NCBI GenBank assembly: GCA_009784095.1 | Contig: WRDL01000057.1 | Location: forward strand, 1-9,108 | Origin: Coriobacteriia bacterium | Lineage (GTDB): Bacteria; Actinomycetota; Coriobacteriia; WRKU01 | Direction of reading: 5' to 3' | Length of the DNA: 9,108 nt | Shown: positions 1 to 7,973 of the stretch, piece after piece | Position numbering within the stretch: position 1 is the first letter of the stretch | How the letters are laid out: each line of letters opens with the position of its first letter | Program-made: the position numbers and the translations under genes | Notes under the pieces: model-generated | What the model was told of the DNA's origin: nothing | Seen by the model: the letters and a program-made list of their open reading frames with translations, nothing else | Databases searched by the model: none

Positions 1-456
1 ACGGAGCACTATCGGGACAAGAATCCGGTCGTGATCTGCGTGCTCAAAGGGGCGATCTATGTGCTCAGCGATCTGACGCGCTATATCGATGCTGACCTCG
101 AGATCGACTTCATGGTGGTCTCCTCGTATGGGACCGACACGAAGAGCTCGGGTGTCGTGCGTATCGTGCAAGACCTTTCCACGTCGATCCATGATCGCCA
201 CGTTTTGGTGATCGAGGACATCATCGACACAGGACTCACGCTCAAATACCTTCTGCGCAACTTTGCGGCGCGGGGTGCGAAATCCATCGAGGTCGCCTCG
301 TTGCTATGGAAAAGTGGTGCCCAGGAGATCGAGATCGATGCCAAGTGGATCGGTTTCGAGATACCCAACGAATTTGTGATCGGCTATGGTCTCGACTATG
401 CCGAGAAATATCGCAATCTTCCCTATGTAGGCGTCATCAAGCCTGAGGCGATATAA
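1..456 (+). CDS. hpt: Hypoxanthine phosphoribosyltransferase, 5' end missing
   Basis: This cytoplasmic purine-salvage enzyme transfers phosphoribose from PRPP to hypoxanthine or guanine, giving IMP or GMP. The frame is already open at base 1 and ends at a TAA at 454-456, so 151 residues are visible. The family is usually about 180 residues, so roughly 30 N-terminal residues lie upstream. Visible features are the VCVLKGA-like strand near the start, the flexible loop SSYGTDTKSSG, the PRPP-binding motif VLVIEDIIDTGLTL (about residues 68-81 of the visible part) and the base-binding C-terminal stretch with GFEIPNEFVIGYGLDYAEKYRNLPYVG. All are typical and no catalytic residue appears lost. The gene lies directly upstream of ftsH, an arrangement common in Gram-positive bacteria. 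Its stop codon is embedded in the ftsH ribosome binding site (TAAGGAGA), which implies one transcript and probably coupled translation. Family identity is secure; the true start is outside the window. Confidence 0.95.
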   Translation, partial: TEHYRDKNPVVICVLKGAIYVLSDLTRYIDADLEIDFMVVSSYGTDTKSSGVVRIVQDLSTSIHDRHVLVIEDIIDTGLTLKYLLRNFAARGAKSIEVASLLWKSGAQEIEIDAKWIGFEIPNEFVIGYGLDYAEKYRNLPYVGVIKPEAI

Positions 457-466
457 GGAGACGACT

Positions 467-2455
<1,989 letters not shown>

Positions 2456-2484
2456 TTCGGTAAGCAAGAGGATCGGAAGCGTCC

Positions 2485-3084
2485 ATGAAAGACTCTGCTA
2501 AAGGCACACAGGATAACACGATGGATCTGGCGCGCATCGAGGAAGGTGTGCGCCTCATTCTTGAAGGGATAGGCGAGGACCCGGGTCGAGAAGGGCTGGT
2601 ACAGACTCCGGCGCGCGTAGCCCGCATGTACGAGGAGATCCTGGCGGGTATGCACGAGAGTTCGGCCGAGCACTTCAAAGTCACCTTTGAAGAGGACCAC
2701 CAGGAGATGGTCCTGATCAAGGACATCCCACTCTACAGTATCTGCGAGCACCACTTGGTACCATTCATCGGAGTGGCGCATGTCGCCTACATCCCCAACG
2801 CACAAGGCACGGTCTGCGGGCTTTCCAAGCTTGCACGCGTGGTCGATGTCTATGCCAAGCGCTTACAATTGCAGGAGCGTCTGACTTCCCAGATCGCCGA
2901 GAGTATCGTTGCGCATTTGGATCCACTCGGAGTGATGGTCGTGATAGAGGCCGAGCATCTTTGCATGTCAATGCGCGGAGTCCGCAAACCGGGCACCACG
3001 ACGGTGACCAGCGCGGTGCGCGGCGCATTCGCGAGCGACCCGAGAACTCGCTCCGAAGCGATGTCGTTCATCAACGGTATATAG
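2485..3084 (+). CDS. folE: GTP cyclohydrolase I
   Basis: This enzyme catalyses the first step of pterin and folate synthesis, converting GTP to dihydroneopterin triphosphate plus formate. The 199-residue protein fits the family. Zinc and catalytic residues are visible: C87, H89 and H90 in SICEHHLVPF, and H158 and C160 in EAEHLCMSMRG. GLSKLARVVD (112-121) and the C-terminal REGLVQTP and KPGTTTVTSAVRG blocks are also typical. The start is uncertain. ATG 2485 has a weak GGAAG at 2475-2479, whereas ATG 2521 (residue 13, MDLARIEEG) has AGG at 2510-2512 and sits nearer the usual family start. The 12 extra residues carry no recognisable feature. The gene follows ftsH by 29 nt and is followed, after an inverted repeat, by folPK, so three steps of folate synthesis are grouped. 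The stop is TAG at 3082-3084, two nt before the left arm of that repeat. Confidence 0.96.
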   Translation: MKDSAKGTQDNTMDLARIEEGVRLILEGIGEDPGREGLVQTPARVARMYEEILAGMHESSAEHFKVTFEEDHQEMVLIKDIPLYSICEHHLVPFIGVAHVAYIPNAQGTVCGLSKLARVVDVYAKRLQLQERLTSQIAESIVAHLDPLGVMVVIEAEHLCMSMRGVRKPGTTTVTSAVRGAFASDPRTRSEAMSFINGI

Positions 3085-3085
3085 G

Positions 3086-3182
3086 TGAGACAGTAGGGTC
3101 GGTTCCTTTCGTCCCACATCATCATGGATACTTCACTTGAGCATAATGCAGAGGGACGAAAAGAGCCGACCCTACTGTCTCA
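3086..3182. repeat. 30-bp near-perfect inverted repeat enclosing the folPK start codon
   Basis: The left arm, 3086-3115, pairs with the right arm, 3153-3182. By hand there are 28 Watson-Crick pairs, one G-U pair (3103 with 3165) and one C-A mismatch (3106 with 3162). The outer 17 bp are perfect. The loop, 3116-3152, is 37 nt and carries the folPK ATG at 3124. The left arm is non-coding and the right arm encodes residues 11-20 of FolPK. No T-run follows the right arm, so it does not look like an intrinsic terminator. Read on the minus strand, the left arm spells the same peptide, GRKEPTLLS, as the right arm does on the plus strand; both differences fall at third codon positions. A stem this long in mRNA would be expected to hinder translation initiation or be cut by RNase III. 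That role is inference. Confidence 0.9.
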
Positions 3183-4200
3183 GCCGCTCATCATGGGCAT
3201 CGTCAACGTGACCCCGGACAGTTTCTCCGATGGAGGACAGTTCGAAAGCGCTGCGGATGCGATCGATCACGCAAAACAGCTGGTCGATGAAGGGGCTGAC
3301 ATCATCGACATCGGAGGCGAGTCAACGCGTCCGGGTCATACACCGATCGAGCCTGAGGAGGAGATCGCGCGCATCCAGTGGATCGTCGAGGAACTCGCAG
3401 ATCAAGGTATTTGTCTGTCGGTCGATACGCGCCATGACGAGACGGCAGATCTCGTCATCGAGGCGGGTGCGACCTTCATAAACCGGATCTTTCATCTCTA
3501 CAATACGGACGGCGAGATCGTCGCGGTCGATCCGGGATTCGGATTCGTCGAGACCTACGAACAGGATCTGGCGTTGTGGGCATCGCTGCCCGAGCTGGTC
3601 GCCTCACAATACCCGGTAATGGTCGGTATCTCTCGAAAGCGGCTCGTCGGGCGTATCAGTGGCGTCCATGATCCTCTCAAGCGCGATGAGGCGAGCTCTC
3701 AGTTGGCGGTCGGTGCTGCCGCGCATGGCGCACGGATCCTGCGCGTGCACAACGTCGCGCTCACCAGGCAACACCTCGATGCATTCGCACAGGCTGAGCC
3801 TGCGATCACCTATGTCGCACTCGGATCGAATCTGGGTGATCGCCACGCATATATCGATGCGGCGATCGAGCGGGTCGATGCATTGCCCGCTACCCGCGTC
3901 GTCGCCCGGTCATCCGTCATTGAGACTGCTGCGCAGTATGTGACCGATCAACCCGATTTTCTCAATGGTGCGATCCGTGTCGAGACCAAACTGCCTCTGT
4001 TCGCCTTCTTCATCGAATTACAGGCGATCGAGGTCGCACTCGGCAGGGTCAAGCTTTACGACAAGGGGCCGCGTATAATCGACCTGGATCTACTCCGCTA
4101 CTCCGATATCGCCTACTCGACACCAGAACTCACCATTCCGCATCCTCTCATGAATGAGCGCGAATTCGTGCTTAGACCACTCGCTGAGATTACCGTATAA
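3124..4200 (+). CDS. folPK: FolP-FolK fusion with shortened dihydropteroate synthase half
   Basis: This is a fusion of dihydropteroate synthase (DHPS, about residues 21-222) and hydroxymethyl-dihydropterin pyrophosphokinase (HPPK, about 229-358). Together they would make dihydropteroate from hydroxymethyl-dihydropterin and p-aminobenzoate. DHPS motifs present are GIVNVTPDSFSDGG (25-38), GGESTRPG (64-71), SVDT (99-102), DPGFGF (136-141), GISRKRLVGRISG (168-180) and RVHNVA (207-212). Between N120 and D136 there are only 16 residues, where E. coli DHPS has about 70. The INDxxG continuation, the MHM(K/R)G strand and helices around them are absent, and the lysine of GFGK is replaced (FVET). The HPPK half looks complete: VALGSNLGDR (231-240), DQPDFLN (275-281), KGPRIIDLDLL (314-324) and PHPLMNEREFVLRPL (339-353). 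The ATG at 3124 has no clear Shine-Dalgarno sequence and lies in a hairpin loop. The next ATG, 3193, would cut into the conserved N-terminal strand. Whether the DHPS half is active is doubtful; family assignment is firm. Confidence 0.92.
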   Translation: MDTSLEHNAEGRKEPTLLSQPLIMGIVNVTPDSFSDGGQFESAADAIDHAKQLVDEGADIIDIGGESTRPGHTPIEPEEEIARIQWIVEELADQGICLSVDTRHDETADLVIEAGATFINRIFHLYNTDGEIVAVDPGFGFVETYEQDLALWASLPELVASQYPVMVGISRKRLVGRISGVHDPLKRDEASSQLAVGAAAHGARILRVHNVALTRQHLDAFAQAEPAITYVALGSNLGDRHAYIDAAIERVDALPATRVVARSSVIETAAQYVTDQPDFLNGAIRVETKLPLFAFFIELQAIEVALGRVKLYDKGPRIIDLDLLRYSDIAYSTPELTIPHPLMNEREFVLRPLAEITV

Positions 4201-4201
4201 T
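4173..4201 (+). promoter_or_regulatory. Probable sigma-70/SigA-type promoter for the carboxylase operon
   Basis: A perfect -10 hexamer, TATAAT, lies at 4196-4201 and overlaps the folPK stop codon. Seventeen nt upstream, at 4173-4178, is TAGACC, which matches four of six positions of TTGACA. Transcription would start near 4208, leaving a leader of about 47 nt before the ATG at 4255. The leader contains AGGGAGG at 4238-4244, a strong Shine-Dalgarno sequence 10 nt before that ATG. This promoter would make the carboxylase and downstream genes independent of the hpt-ftsH-fol genes. No operator was recognised in the leader. Confidence 0.55.
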
Positions 4202-4254
4202 AGAAGATTAAGGTTTCGGAATGCTTTTGCACGGATCAGGGAGGTTGGTCAGCT

Positions 4255-6117
4255 ATGCGCCGTATAGGAATCACCGACACGACGCTTCGTGACGCCCACC
4301 AATCACTATGGGCGACGCGCATGGAGATCGGCGATATGTTGCCGATCTTGCCGACGATGGACGAGGTCGGTTATTGGTCACTTGAAGCGTGGGGAGGCGC
4401 GACGTTCGATACGTGCCTTCGTTTCTTGGATGAGAATCCTTGGGAGCGGCTACGAACTATCAAGCAGCATTGTCCGAAGACCCCGCTACAGATGCTGGTA
4501 AGAGGCCAGAACCTGGTCGGATATCGTCACTACTCCGATGATATCGTCGACCGTTTCATCAAGGTATCGAAGCGCAACGGTATGCACGTGTTCCGCGTGT
4601 TCGACGCGCTCAACGATATCCGCAACGTCGAGACATGCGCACGCGCGATCAAGGAATGCGGTGGTTATTTCGACGGAGCGATCAGCTACACGATCTCGCC
4701 GGTACATACCATCGACGCGTTCGTCGACTATGCCGCACAGCTCGCCGAACTGGGAGCCGATTCGGTCACTATCAAGGATATGGCCGGCATGCTCACCCCG
4801 TTCCGTACCGCCGCGCTCGTCGAAGCGCTCAAGAGCGAGATCGACATCCCGGTCCATATCCATACACACTATATCGGGGGTATGGCCCCCATGAACTATC
4901 TCAAAGGTATCGAGGCAGGTGCCGAGGTGGTCGATACCGCGGCGGTCGCGCTCGCCTTCGGAAACAGTCAGCCGGCGACCGAGATGATCGTCGCCGCGCT
5001 CAAGGAGAGCGAGTTCGACACCGGGCTTGACCTGGACCTTCTCTTCAAGATCGCCCAGTATTGGGAGGATGTGCGCGAGAAGCGCAAGTATCAGAGAGGT
5101 ACGACCTCGATCCTCTCGATGGAGGTCTTCTCCCATCAGGTACCGGGCGGCATGATGTCCAACCTGGTCTCGCAACTCGATATCCAGAAATCACTCGATC
5201 GACTACCCGATGTGCTCGATGAGATTCCGATCGTTCGTGCCGAGGTCGGCTATCCGCCGCTCGTTACGCCGATGTCGCAGATCGTGGGTACCCAAGCGGT
5301 CATGAACGTTCTGACCGGTAAGCGCTGGAGCGTGGTCTCCCAAGAGATGAAGGATTATCTCAAGGGGCTCTACGGCAAGGCACCGGGTCCGATCGCCGAT
5401 GGTCTGCGCGAGCGGGTGCTCGGAGCGGGCGATCTGCTTGATGAGAATATACGTCCCGGCTCGCTGGTGACGACGACGTTCGAGCAGTTCTCCGAGGAGA
5501 TCGGAGATCTTGCCCAATCCGAGGAGGACGTGTTGATGTATGCGCTCTTTCCCATCGAAGCGCGTGCTTATTTGGAAAAACATAAGAAAGATGCAGAAGG
5601 CATCGTCTTTATGACGGGGCATGAAGCATCGGTAGTAAGAGAGGAAGATACCGTGGATGTAGGACAGATCCGTGAATTGATGGAGACGCTCTCAGCCAGT
5701 GATATCGCTGAGATCACCGTCACCGAGGGCGAGAACACGATCACTCTGCGCAAGGCGGGGGCTGCTCCGATAGCGGTCGCAAGTGCACCGTCGGTCCAGA
5801 CCGGTGAGTTGAAGGATACCGCGCAAGCGACCTGCGACGCTGATGTGTCATGCAGTGTGGTCACCCCGGTAAATGAGAACTACAAAGCGATCACCTCTCC
5901 GATGGTCGGCACCTTCTATACCAGCCCGTCGCCGGATACCGAAGCGTTCGTCACAGTCGGCGATGAGGTGGCGGTCGGCGACCCGATATGCATTGTCGAG
6001 GCGATGAAACTTATGAACGAGCTGTCTGCCGAGGAGGCAGGCACCATCCGTGAGATCGTCGCAAAAGACGGCGAGATGGTCGAGTACGGATCCGTACTCT
6101 TCTACTACGAAGCGTAG
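4255..6117 (+). CDS. pycB: Biotin-dependent carboxyltransferase fused to AccB-type BCCP (PycB/OadA/5S-like)
   Basis: This is the carboxyltransferase and biotin-carrier subunit of a biotin-dependent carboxylase, 620 residues long. The CT domain (about 1-270) has TDTTLRDAHQSLWATRM near the N-terminus, EAWGGATFD (44-52), MLVRGQNLVGYRHY (80-93), the TIKDMAG lysine K174 (expected to be carbamylated), metal-site histidines in HIHTH (201-205) and NSQPATE (237-243). The PYC/OADA helical domain (about 275-450) has QVPGGMMSNL and PLVTPMSQIVGTQAV. From V467 on it is a full AccB: an N-terminal segment like E. coli AccB, an Ala/Ser/Thr-rich linker, then a biotinyl domain with SPMVGTFYTSPSP (548-560) and EAMKLMNE, biotin on K585. 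The CT part resembles the Propionibacterium transcarboxylase 5S subunit. With the adjacent accC, and no oadB or oadG here, a two-subunit pyruvate carboxylase is most likely. Oxaloacetate decarboxylase alpha or another acyl carboxylase remains possible; the substrate, and thus the symbol, is inferred. Confidence 0.88.
   Translation: MRRIGITDTTLRDAHQSLWATRMEIGDMLPILPTMDEVGYWSLEAWGGATFDTCLRFLDENPWERLRTIKQHCPKTPLQMLVRGQNLVGYRHYSDDIVDRFIKVSKRNGMHVFRVFDALNDIRNVETCARAIKECGGYFDGAISYTISPVHTIDAFVDYAAQLAELGADSVTIKDMAGMLTPFRTAALVEALKSEIDIPVHIHTHYIGGMAPMNYLKGIEAGAEVVDTAAVALAFGNSQPATEMIVAALKESEFDTGLDLDLLFKIAQYWEDVREKRKYQRGTTSILSMEVFSHQVPGGMMSNLVSQLDIQKSLDRLPDVLDEIPIVRAEVGYPPLVTPMSQIVGTQAVMNVLTGKRWSVVSQEMKDYLKGLYGKAPGPIADGLRERVLGAGDLLDENIRPGSLVTTTFEQFSEEIGDLAQSEEDVLMYALFPIEARAYLEKHKKDAEGIVFMTGHEASVVREEDTVDVGQIRELMETLSASDIAEITVTEGENTITLRKAGAAPIAVASAPSVQTGELKDTAQATCDADVSCSVVTPVNENYKAITSPMVGTFYTSPSPDTEAFVTVGDEVAVGDPICIVEAMKLMNELSAEEAGTIREIVAKDGEMVEYGSVLFYYEA
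5641..5655 (+). promoter_or_regulatory. accB: Putative internal ribosome binding site and GTG start for free AccB
   Basis: Within the fusion gene, GAGGAAG at 5641-5647 lies 5 nt before an in-frame GTG at 5653. That GTG encodes V467, the first residue that aligns with the initiator of stand-alone AccB (VDVGQIRELME here; E. coli begins MDIRKIKKLIE). Translation from it would give 154 residues, 5653-6117, close to the 156 of E. coli AccB. The surrounding 90 bases are visibly richer in A and T than the flanks, as expected of an old intergenic spacer. The same bases also read as the ordinary codons Arg-Glu-Glu-Asp-Thr-Val, so a chance resemblance cannot be excluded. Confidence 0.4.
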
Positions 6118-6123
6118 CGGGAC

Positions 6124-7476
6124 ATGATAAAAAAACTTCTTATCGCCAATAGAGGTGAGATCGCGGTACGCATCATGCGCGCGGCACATGAGATGGGCAT
6201 CGCAACGGTCGCGGTCTATTCCGAGATCGACGCGGACAGTATGCAAGTGCAGCTCGCCGACGAGGCGATATGCATCGGTCCGGCCCCCTCGGTCAGATCC
6301 TACCTGAACCAGCCCAACATCATCATGGCGGCTCTGCGGACCGGTGCCGATGCAATCCATCCCGGTTACGGTTTCTTGGCCGAGAATGCCGAGTTCGTGC
6401 GCAGATGCGAGCACGAAGGCATCATCTTCGTGGGACCGAGTGCTGACGCGATCGATCGTATGGGCAACAAAGCGGCTGCGCGAGCGACCGCGATAGAGGC
6501 GGGTGTACCGGTCGTTCCCGGTTCCGACGGTATCGTCGAGACCGTGGATGCCGCGCGCGTCTTTGCCGATGAGGTCGGTTATCCGGTGCTCATCAAGGCG
6601 AGCGCCGGTGGCGGTGGCAAAGGAATGCGCATCGCGCAGAGCGCCGACGAGCTGGAAAAGCAATTCGTTGCGGCACGTACCGAAGCGGCAGCAGCGTTCG
6701 GAAACGACGAGGTCTATCTCGAGAAATACTTAGCTCGTCCACGACATATCGAGTTCCAGGTGCTGGCTGACGCGCACGGGAACGCGGTCTATCTGTTCGA
6801 GCGTGACTGCAGTGTGCAGCGACGTCACCAAAAACTCATCGAGGAGGCACCCTCTCCGGCGCTTGACGAGCAGTTGCGAAAGAAGATGGGCGCCTCGGCG
6901 GTCGCGCTCGTGCAAGCGGTGGACTATGTCAACGCTGCGACGGTTGAGTTCCTCTATGACACCGATAGCAAATTCTACTTCATGGAAATGAACACACGTG
7001 TGCAGGTCGAGCACCCGATCACCGAGCAGATCACCGGTATCGATATCATTAAAGAGCAGCTCAGGATCGCGTCAGGCGAGCCGTTGAGCTTCACCCAAGA
7101 AGATATCGAGCTGCGTGGGCATGCGCTGGAATTCAGAATCAACGCTGAGGATCCGCACCACGATTTCCGACCCAATCCCGGACGGATCGAGCAGTTGGTC
7201 TTACCCGGTGGTTTTGGAGTGAGAGTCGATACACACTGCTACACCGGATACCTGGTGCCACCGACCTACGATTCGATGATCGCCAAGCTGGTGGTGTGGG
7301 GTGAGGATCGCGATGAGGCGCTCGCGCGTGGAGCGCGTGCGCTCGCGGAGATGACGATCGCTCCGATCAAGACCACGATACCCTTCCATCTGGCTGCGAT
7401 CCAGGTCGCAGACTTCATCAGCGGGGATGTGTGCACTGATTTTATCGATACTCACCAGATCGAGCTCGATGATTGA
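6124..7476 (+). CDS. accC: Biotin carboxylase (AccC-type subunit)
   Basis: This ATP-grasp enzyme carboxylates the biotin of a carrier protein using bicarbonate and ATP. At 450 residues it matches single-domain AccC (449 in E. coli) and carries no biotinyl domain. Key residues are in place: N-terminal KKLLIANRGEIAVRI, K116, K158, glycine-rich loop GGGGKGM (162-168), E200/K201, H208, QRRHQK (232-237), metal-binding E275 and E288, N290, the TRVQVEHP block with R292 and E296, and R338. It starts 6 nt after the carboxyltransferase-AccB gene, so the two are surely cotranscribed and their products very likely form one complex. It may also serve acetyl-CoA carboxylase, because the carrier is AccB-like and the locus is syntenic with accB-accC clusters; that is inference. 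The second to fourth codons contain a run of seven A (6129-6135). The Shine-Dalgarno sequence is weak, which fits coupling to the upstream gene. Confidence 0.96.
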   Translation: MIKKLLIANRGEIAVRIMRAAHEMGIATVAVYSEIDADSMQVQLADEAICIGPAPSVRSYLNQPNIIMAALRTGADAIHPGYGFLAENAEFVRRCEHEGIIFVGPSADAIDRMGNKAAARATAIEAGVPVVPGSDGIVETVDAARVFADEVGYPVLIKASAGGGGKGMRIAQSADELEKQFVAARTEAAAAFGNDEVYLEKYLARPRHIEFQVLADAHGNAVYLFERDCSVQRRHQKLIEEAPSPALDEQLRKKMGASAVALVQAVDYVNAATVEFLYDTDSKFYFMEMNTRVQVEHPITEQITGIDIIKEQLRIASGEPLSFTQEDIELRGHALEFRINAEDPHHDFRPNPGRIEQLVLPGGFGVRVDTHCYTGYLVPPTYDSMIAKLVVWGEDRDEALARGARALAEMTIAPIKTTIPFHLAAIQVADFISGDVCTDFIDTHQIELDD

Positions 7477-7503
7477 GGCACAATCGCGCTCGATGCCGAC
7501 CGA

Positions 7504-7535
7504 GGGAAGTGTTCGATGAAAGAGAAGTGCTTCCC
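7504..7535 (+). other. Weak hairpin in the accC-asp23 spacer
   Basis: The 120-nt spacer between accC and the Asp23-family gene is the longest non-coding stretch in the window. GGGAAG (7504-7509) pairs with CTTCCC (7530-7535), and the stem can extend through three G-U pairs and one U-A pair to a loop of about 12 nt. No T-run follows, so it is not a convincing intrinsic terminator; it may be an mRNA processing or attenuation structure, or chance. A TAGAAT at 7552-7557 resembles a -10 box but has no good -35 partner. Confidence 0.25.
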
Positions 7536-7596
7536 GACGCAGCGAGTGACGTAGAATAACAGTAACAGTCAAGAGATACTACCGAAGGAGCGAGAT

Positions 7597-7965
7597 ATGA
7601 GTTCAGACCGAGGGATCGGACCGATCCAGACGCAAGCACAAGAAGATGTGACGCTTGATGGCATCACCATCGCCCCGGGTGTGGTCGAGACCGTCGTGGC
7701 CCTTGCCGCCGAGCAGACCGAGGGTGTCGCGGGTGTCTGCGCGCGCTCATCGATCCGTCGGATGGGAAGTGCGCCGGCCGTCGATGTCGCGCTTGAAGAT
7801 GGCGAGCTCACCTGTGCGGTCCATATCGTCGCCTATTATGGGTATCTGTTGCCTGAACTGGGGCATTCGGTACAGTCGGCGGTCAGATGCGCGCTCGACG
7901 GACAAATGGGCATCAAGCCTGCCAGCGTCGACGTCTTCATCGACGGCATCGAATTCGAGGATTAA
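7597..7965 (+). CDS. Asp23/YqhY/Gls24 family protein
   Basis: This small cytoplasmic protein of 122 residues belongs to the Asp23 (DUF322) family. The family core is recognisable: DGITIAPGVVETVVALAAEQTEGVAGV (21-47, split by a conserved helix), then a strand pair DVALEDGELTCAVHIVAYYG (63-82) and a final helix-strand VQSAVRCALDG...VDVFIDGIEF. There is no signal peptide or membrane segment. AAGGAG at 7585-7590 precedes the ATG by 6 nt, so the start is well supported. Its place between accC and nusB is the same as that of B. subtilis yqhY, which has been linked to control of acetyl-CoA carboxylase and lipid homeostasis. A similar role for the neighbouring carboxylase is an inference from synteny; the molecular function is not established. 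Several cysteines (49, 73, 98) are scattered and form no motif. Confidence 0.9.
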   Translation: MSSDRGIGPIQTQAQEDVTLDGITIAPGVVETVVALAAEQTEGVAGVCARSSIRRMGSAPAVDVALEDGELTCAVHIVAYYGYLLPELGHSVQSAVRCALDGQMGIKPASVDVFIDGIEFED

Positions 7966-7973
7966 ATCGGTAG

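Noticed and set aside
3086..3182. The folE-folPK inverted repeat as an intrinsic terminator.
   Set aside because: There is no T-run on either side of the stem, the loop is 37 nt, and the right arm lies within open coding sequence.
3193..3195. ATG 3193 as the true folPK start, downstream of the hairpin.
   Set aside because: It begins inside the conserved first strand (LIMGIVNVTPDSFS) and has no Shine-Dalgarno sequence. It would leave out residues just before the strand, though it cannot be fully excluded.
4074..4079. A second TATAAT, inside the HPPK part of folPK.
   Set aside because: It is part of the conserved GPRIIDLD coding motif and has no -35-like hexamer at a suitable distance.
7477..7596. 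Possible small RNA, riboswitch or tRNA in the accC-asp23 spacer.
   Set aside because: No cloverleaf, known riboswitch core or terminator could be recognised; only a weak hairpin is visible.
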